Positions 60,319 to 64,000 of a stretch of DNA of 64,000 nt are shown here, piece by piece. The notes below the pieces were generated by a model. The model made no database searches, was not told the DNA's origin, and saw nothing but the letters and a program-made list of their open reading frames with translations. Position 1 is the first letter of the stretch, and each line of letters begins with the position of its first letter. The position numbers and the translations under genes were made by a program. The stretch covers positions 1-64,000 of the forward strand of contig DUZS01000001.1 in NCBI GenBank assembly GCA_013349405.1. The letters are read 5' to 3'. This stretch comes from Desulfuromonadales bacterium (GTDB taxonomy: Bacteria > Desulfobacterota > Desulfuromonadia > Geobacterales > Pseudopelobacteraceae).

Positions 60319-61509
60319 TTATTTTTTAGCTGGTACCGGTGCTGCGCCGGCAGGTGGCGCCGCCGGCGGACTACCGAACGGCACCGCTTTTACCGGAGTT
60401 CCCGGTCGCGCCTTCTGCAATCCTTCCAGAATAACCCGATCTCCCGCTTTCAGCCCGCTGCTGACCAGCCAACTGTCGCCGACCGTACGAACAACCTTGA
60501 TGGTACGCGGCTCCACCTTCTCTTCGGCGCCAACGATCATAACCAGGGCCTCACCCGAAGGAGTACGGGTTACGCCTCGCTGCGGGATAAGAATGGCAGT
60601 GTCATCTACCGCCTCTACCAGAGTGGCGCGTACAAACATCCCGGGAAGCAGCCCCTGTTTGGGATTGGGAAATACCGCCCGCATGGTCACAGAACCGGTA
60701 CTCTGATCCACGGTGACCTCTGAAAATTTAAGCGTCCCTGACAGCGGGTATGAGGAACCGTCCTCCAGCAACAGTTTAACCGGCGCTGAACCGCTCTTTT
60801 TCACCACGCCTCTGGCAAGGTTCTGCTTCAATCGGAGCATTTCTGCATTTGACTGCGTTACATCAACATACATCGGATCAAGCTGCTGGATCGTTGCCAG
60901 CGCTGTCGCCTGATTTGCCGTCACCAGTGCCCCGTTTGTCACCGATGATCGACCGATCCGCCCTGAAATCGGCGCTTTGATGCCGGTATAGGCCAGATTG
61001 ATCCGGGCGGTTTCAACGGCAGATTTTGCGACTGCCAGTTCTGCTTCAGCCTGCCGTAAAGCGGCAGAGGCGGTATCATAATCCTGCTGGCTGACCACCT
61101 TGGCCTTTACCAGATCCCGATAGCGCTCCTCGGTGAGTCGCAGCGACACAAGAGAAGCCTCTACCCGTGCCTGGGAAGCTTTTGTACTGCTAAATGCGGC
61201 CTCAAATGGGGAGGAGTCGATCTGGTAGAGTATCTGCCCCGCCTTCACATCACTCCCCTCGGTGAACAGCCGTTTCAGGATAATGCCGCTCACCTGTGGG
61301 CGCACTTCAGCGATCTGCTGGGGAACCGTGCGCCCGGAAAGCTCGGTCGTCAGGGAGACCTTCTCCTGCTTGACCACGATAATGCCTACTTCCGGAGGGC
61401 CGCTTGGTGGGACTGCGGCAGGTTTTGGTTTGCTGCAGCCGGTGAGCGACAGGCTGGCGATAAGAGCCGTTGCGGTGAGAAGAGTAACTCTGCTGAATTT
61501 CTGATGCAT
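60319..61509 (-). CDS. RND efflux periplasmic adaptor (AcrA/MexA family)
   Basis: 396 residues from the ATG at 61509 (CGAGG upstream). A lipoprotein signal ends in SLTGC. Next are the barrel-sandwich and lipoyl segments (VRPQVSGIILKRLFTEGSDVKAGQILYQID and GIKAPISGRIGRSSVTNGALV) and an alpha-helical hairpin (about 95-160). It links the pump to the outer-membrane channel. First gene of the operon with the pump; no repressor gene is adjacent. Confidence 0.94.
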   Translation of the reverse strand: MHQKFSRVTLLTATALIASLSLTGCSKPKPAAVPPSGPPEVGIIVVKQEKVSLTTELSGRTVPQQIAEVRPQVSGIILKRLFTEGSDVKAGQILYQIDSSPFEAAFSSTKASQARVEASLVSLRLTEERYRDLVKAKVVSQQDYDTASAALRQAEAELAVAKSAVETARINLAYTGIKAPISGRIGRSSVTNGALVTANQATALATIQQLDPMYVDVTQSNAEMLRLKQNLARGVVKKSGSAPVKLLLEDGSSYPLSGTLKFSEVTVDQSTGSVTMRAVFPNPKQGLLPGMFVRATLVEAVDDTAILIPQRGVTRTPSGEALVMIVGAEEKVEPRTIKVVRTVGDSWLVSSGLKAGDRVILEGLQKARPGTPVKAVPFGSPPAAPPAGAAPVPAKK

Positions 61510-61632
61510 GTAATACCTCGACACGTGAGAGTGATAATAACTGGTTACTATGTACCTTGGGATACGTACCGAATGACTTATTCTGTCGTGCTGCAATGCT
61601 ATGCTCCACTCATACTTTCACAGGGGGTGGTT

Positions 61633-61827
61633 ATGGAAGCAATAATGATAGCAGGAATTGCGGTTGTGGCAGCAGGCGGCTGGTATTCGGCGGCTGATCT
61701 CCTCGCAGACAGGGGAATCCGGATCAGGAAACAAAAAGGTGCTGACATGAAGAGCCGGGAGCTGTCACGCTCCTGCCGTATCCCGACGCAGCGACAGATC
61801 AAGCAGATGGCGGGGGTGAACGTTTGA
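61633..61827 (+). CDS. possible small membrane protein
   Basis: 64 residues from an ATG preceded by AGGGGGT. The first 20 residues form a hydrophobic segment (MEAIMIAGIAVVAAGGWYSA), the rest is basic. It overlaps the 3' end of ttcA on the opposite strand by about 60 bases, which weakens the case. No family was recognised. Confidence 0.35.
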   Translation: MEAIMIAGIAVVAAGGWYSAADLLADRGIRIRKQKGADMKSRELSRSCRIPTQRQIKQMAGVNV

Positions 61828-62568
61828 CAGGGCTTTCAGCATGCTGTTCTTGATGTGCGGGATATCAGCCTGTAAATCCGTGAGCAGTCGTTTCATCCGT
61901 TTTCGCTGCATATCCGCAGTTCCGCAGACCGGACAGCAGCAGCAGACGACCGGAAGTTCTGCCTGGCGGGAAAAAGCGATAATATCATCTTCCGCGAGAT
62001 AGACCAGAGGCCTGATCACCGTAATAATGCCATTGTCAGCGAGCATGGATGCAGCCATTGACTTGAGCGAGCCGACAAAAAACTGGTTCAGCAGCAGTGT
62101 CTCAATAAAATCATCCTGATGATGGCCAAGCGCCAGCTTATTGCACCCGAGCGTTTGAGCAGCTTCGTAGAGTTCCCCCCGTTTCAGGCGGGAACAGATG
62201 GAACAGTATGAGGAGCCGGGCCGCCGTTTTTCCTGAATGATAGCATAATGCTCGCTCGGCACCATTTTATAGGTAAAATTATGCGTCCGGAAAAAAGCTT
62301 CGATGACATCGGTGCGATAACCGGGGTACCCGGAATCGATATTGACGGCAACCAGTTCAAACTGTACCGGCGCTCTTCTGCGCAGTTCTTCCAGCACAAG
62401 AAGCAGTGTGTATGAATCTTTGCCGCCGGAGACAGCAACCGCAATACGGTCACCTTTTTCGATCAGTCCGAAGTCGCCGATGGCTTTGCCGACCCCGTGG
62501 CGCAACTTTTTGAACAGCTGACTATCCGTAAACCCGGCTGATGCCTTTTTTGTGTCCTCCGGTTTCAT
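61765..62568 (-). CDS. ttcA: tRNA 2-thiocytidine synthetase TtcA
   Basis: 267 residues. The PP-loop SGGKDSYTLLLVL is near residue 50, and the cysteine motifs CSICSRLKRG and CCCPVCG hold the Fe-S cluster and catalytic cysteines. It makes 2-thiocytidine at tRNA position 32. It lies 3 bases after metX, so it is in the same transcript and its level may follow the SAM riboswitch. Confidence 0.9.
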   Translation of the reverse strand: MKPEDTKKASAGFTDSQLFKKLRHGVGKAIGDFGLIEKGDRIAVAVSGGKDSYTLLLVLEELRRRAPVQFELVAVNIDSGYPGYRTDVIEAFFRTHNFTYKMVPSEHYAIIQEKRRPGSSYCSICSRLKRGELYEAAQTLGCNKLALGHHQDDFIETLLLNQFFVGSLKSMAASMLADNGIITVIRPLVYLAEDDIIAFSRQAELPVVCCCCPVCGTADMQRKRMKRLLTDLQADIPHIKNSMLKALSNVHPRHLLDLSLRRDTAGA

Positions 62569-62571
62569 CGT

Positions 62572-63669
62572 TCAAGCCCGCTCAAGAAAATCAGACACAA
62601 ACGGGGCAAAGGTCTCATGTTCCAGCAGAAAGGCGTCATGCCCGTATGCCGAAGTAATCAGGTGGTACTCAACTTTTTTCCCGAGCTCTGTGAGACAGGT
62701 GACCATCTCTTCCGTCTGATACGCCGGATAGAGCCAGTCAGAGCTGAAGGCATAGAATTGAATCGGCACGCGAACCTGACTGAAGGCCTCTGCCATTGAT
62801 TCATATCCCCAGGCGACATCATAGAGATCGAGCGACTTGGCCAGATATAAAAAAGAATTGGCGTCAAAGCGATCGACAAAGTTGTAGCCGTTGTAATTGA
62901 GATAACGTTCCACCTCGAACTGGCCGAAAAAGTCGAACTGGCCGTCCCGGGCCGAAAAGCGCCGCCCGAATTTGGCGTTCATCGATTCGTCGGAAAGAAA
63001 GGTGATATGGCCGATACCTCGAGCCAGAGCCAGGCCATCTTTGGGATTCTGTTTGTATTCGCCCTTGCGCCAGGTGGGGTCGTTAAAGATCGCCCAGCGG
63101 GCAACGGCATTGAGGGAAATCGCCTGCGGCGAAGGACGCGGGGTTGTGGCGAGCACAATCGCGGAGGCGATGCTGTCAGGATACTGCGTGGCCCACTCAA
63201 GCGCCTGCATGCCGCCCATGCTCCCCCCCATGACCGTTAACAGGCGAGTAATGCCGAGCGCATCAAGCAACAGCTTCTGGGCACGAACCATGTCGCGAAT
63301 GGTGACGACAGGAAAGGTGAGATTATAGCGTTTGCCGGTTTTCGGGTTGATTGAGGCGGGGCCGGTAGAGCCGAAGCAGGAGCCGATGACATTCGAGCAG
63401 ATGACAAAATAGCGATTGGTATCGAGCAGGCGACCAGGGCCGACGATGGCATCCCACCAGCCGGTTTTTGTTTCAGACGCGTTCCGTTTGCCGGCAAGAT
63501 GGGCATCGCCGGTCCAGGCATGCTCAACCAGAATAGCGTTGGTTCTCTCCACGTTAAGAGTGCCGTAGGTCTCATACGCCAGTGTGATCGGCGCAAGAAT
63601 ACGGCCGCTGTCAAGACGCAGCCCCGCTTCAAAGGATATCGATTGTTCCCTGATGTACTCTTCAGACAT
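62572..63669 (-). CDS. metX: homoserine O-acyltransferase
   Basis: 365 residues of the alpha/beta-hydrolase MetX family. The nucleophile Ser150 lies in [14 protein letters not shown]; the partner Asp is in the DWLYP region and His in SAYGHDAFL. It activates homoserine for methionine synthesis; acetyl versus succinyl donor cannot be told here. The start is ATG at 63669 with an AAGGG immediately after a hairpin. It is led by a SAM-I riboswitch. No metW gene follows, unlike in many relatives. Confidence 0.95.
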   Translation of the reverse strand: MSEEYIREQSISFEAGLRLDSGRILAPITLAYETYGTLNVERTNAILVEHAWTGDAHLAGKRNASETKTGWWDAIVGPGRLLDTNRYFVICSNVIGSCFGSTGPASINPKTGKRYNLTFPVVTIRDMVRAQKLLLDALGITRLLTVMGGSMGGMQALEWATQYPDSIASAIVLATTPRPSPQAISLNAVARWAIFNDPTWRKGEYKQNPKDGLALARGIGHITFLSDESMNAKFGRRFSARDGQFDFFGQFEVERYLNYNGYNFVDRFDANSFLYLAKSLDLYDVAWGYESMAEAFSQVRVPIQFYAFSSDWLYPAYQTEEMVTCLTELGKKVEYHLITSAYGHDAFLLEHETFAPFVSDFLERA

Positions 63670-63671
63670 AA

Positions 63672-63701
63672 AAAAGCCCTTCGCATCAATATGAGAAGGG
63701 G
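63672..63701 (-). terminator. intrinsic terminator of the metX leader, overlapping its ribosome-binding region
   Basis: On the minus strand CCCTTC and GAAGGG form a stem followed by CTTTTTT directly before the ATG at 63669. The GAAGGG arm is also the only ribosome-binding site candidate, so the hairpin could block both transcription and translation. Confidence 0.75.
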
Positions 63702-63721
63702 CCGGTTAGTTCACAGCACAC

Positions 63722-63819
63722 CTCTCATCTTTGCCTTGCGGCAGGATTTAGCACCTGACGTCAAAAGACCGGTTGCTGTGGTTTCGCAGGGCCTTTTCCC
63801 TCCACCACTCTCGATAAGC
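63722..63819 (-). promoter_or_regulatory. SAM-I (S-box) riboswitch
   Basis: The minus strand reads CTTATC, GAGAGTGGTGGAGGGA, GGCCC, GAAACCACAGCAACC, AGGTGCTAAATCC and AAGATGAGAG. These are the consensus blocks of the SAM-I aptamer, including the GGTGGAGGGA/GCAACC core and GGTGC-AATCC-type P3/P4 elements. P1 pairs CTTATC with GATGAG. Located upstream of metX, it should turn off expression when SAM is plentiful. Confidence 0.93.
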
Positions 63820-63834
63820 AGGTTTTGTTGCCAG

Positions 63835-63864
63835 ACGATACGAAATATCGTCATATTTTGTCAA
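63835..63864 (-). promoter_or_regulatory. sigma-70 promoter of metX
   Basis: TTGACA (63864-63859 on the minus strand) and TATCGT (63840-63835), spaced by 18 bases, lie about 17 bases upstream of the SAM-I aptamer. Confidence 0.6.
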
Positions 63865-63894
63865 TATAATTGAGTGCGCCACCATAGGGAGAGA

Positions 63895-63923
63895 TTGACA
63901 TCCCCATCACCCGGATGTAATAC
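63895..63923 (+). promoter_or_regulatory. sigma-70 promoter of the rightmost gene
   Basis: TTGACA (63895-63900), 17 bases, TAATAC (63918-63923): close to consensus. It points toward the partial gene at 63957. Confidence 0.75.
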
Positions 63924-63956
63924 TTTCACAAATCTCATACCTTTCGGGAGTCACCC

Positions 63957-64000
63957 ATGACAATTGAAGAGCAGATCCGGCAGTTTCTTGCATCACCCGC
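63957..64000 (+). CDS. 5' end of an unidentified gene, cut by the window edge
   Basis: ATG at 63957 with CGGGAG 7 bases upstream and a strong promoter before that. Only MTIEEQIRQFLASP is visible, too short to identify. The good expression signals make it a real gene. Confidence 0.6.
   Translation, partial: MTIEEQIRQFLASP

Noticed and set aside
1-64000. CRISPR array, tRNA, rRNA, prophage or IS element anywhere in the window
   Set aside because: No regularly spaced repeats, cloverleaf-like sequences, integrase, transposase or phage structural genes were found by reading both strands.

Overview
This window looks like a chromosome segment from an anaerobic, metal- or sulfur-respiring deltaproteobacterium of the Geobacter/Pelobacter type (Desulfuromonadales). 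That is an inference from gene content: sigma-54/XylR-type control of anaerobic aromatic metabolism, phenylphosphate-synthase-like genes, indolepyruvate:ferredoxin oxidoreductase, TRAP transport, a GEMM riboswitch, a selenocysteine-containing thioredoxin and a CobA-HemD fusion in a haem operon. No rRNA, tRNA, CRISPR array, transposase or prophage was found.

Layout. 1-10 kb: a secreted repeat-type protein, an ABC exporter plus uvrB (uvrB carries an in-frame GC-rich palindromic insert), a VapBC-type toxin-antitoxin pair, an Fe-S-less MutY-like glycosylase, a MipA/OmpV outer-membrane protein and a secreted beta-helix protein. 10-19 kb: lipoprotein MsrB, an FAD-disulfide oxidoreductase and a TVP38 membrane protein; an isochorismatase-like hydrolase; abutting remnants of a sigma factor and an Hsp20; a thioredoxin whose CxxC motif is U-x-x-C (in-frame TGA followed by a SECIS-like hairpin); then iorA-iorB and a phenylacetate-CoA-type ligase. 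19-26 kb: a DUF294 nucleotidyltransferase-like protein, a DctPQM TRAP transporter, a Na+/H+ antiporter, and a DUF120 (CTP-type riboflavin kinase)-HAD phosphatase fusion with two FMN-binding split-barrel proteins.

26.9-42.1 kb is the centrepiece. An XylR/DmpR-family activator is divergent from a long operon: phenylphosphate synthase-like A and B subunits, one UbiD-type (de)carboxylase, a UPF0261/Tm-1-like protein, a two-CBS protein (phenylphosphate synthase C-like), UbiX, a Phenol_MetA-type outer-membrane channel, butyrate kinase, a GNAT-histidine-kinase-like fusion, a cysteine-free CMD protein, and YqeC plus a MocA-like cytidylyltransferase. A good -24/-12 promoter and two palindromic activator-like sites lie in the divergent gap. 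The simplest reading is ATP-driven phosphorylation of a phenolic compound, prFMN-dependent carboxylation, and preparation of the Mo-MCD cofactor for a 4-hydroxybenzoyl-CoA reductase-like enzyme encoded elsewhere. The single UbiD subunit, the UPF0261 protein and the butyrate kinase leave room for a different substrate.

42-46 kb: a tandem duplication of ketopantoate-reductase-like and tandem-ACT genes, then a membrane protein under a GEMM (c-di-GMP/cGAMP) riboswitch that shares bases with an intrinsic terminator. 46-54 kb: a haem/sirohaem operon (precorrin-2 dehydrogenase, ccsA-like, hemA, hemC, cobA-hemD), trxA and a TlpA-like protein, truA and hslO. 54-64 kb: a small Ala/Lys-rich exported protein, a nucleotide-sugar epimerase, an RND efflux pair co-transcribed with a methyltransferase-like gene, ttcA, and metX behind a SAM-I riboswitch. 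A gene truncated by the window end starts at 63957.
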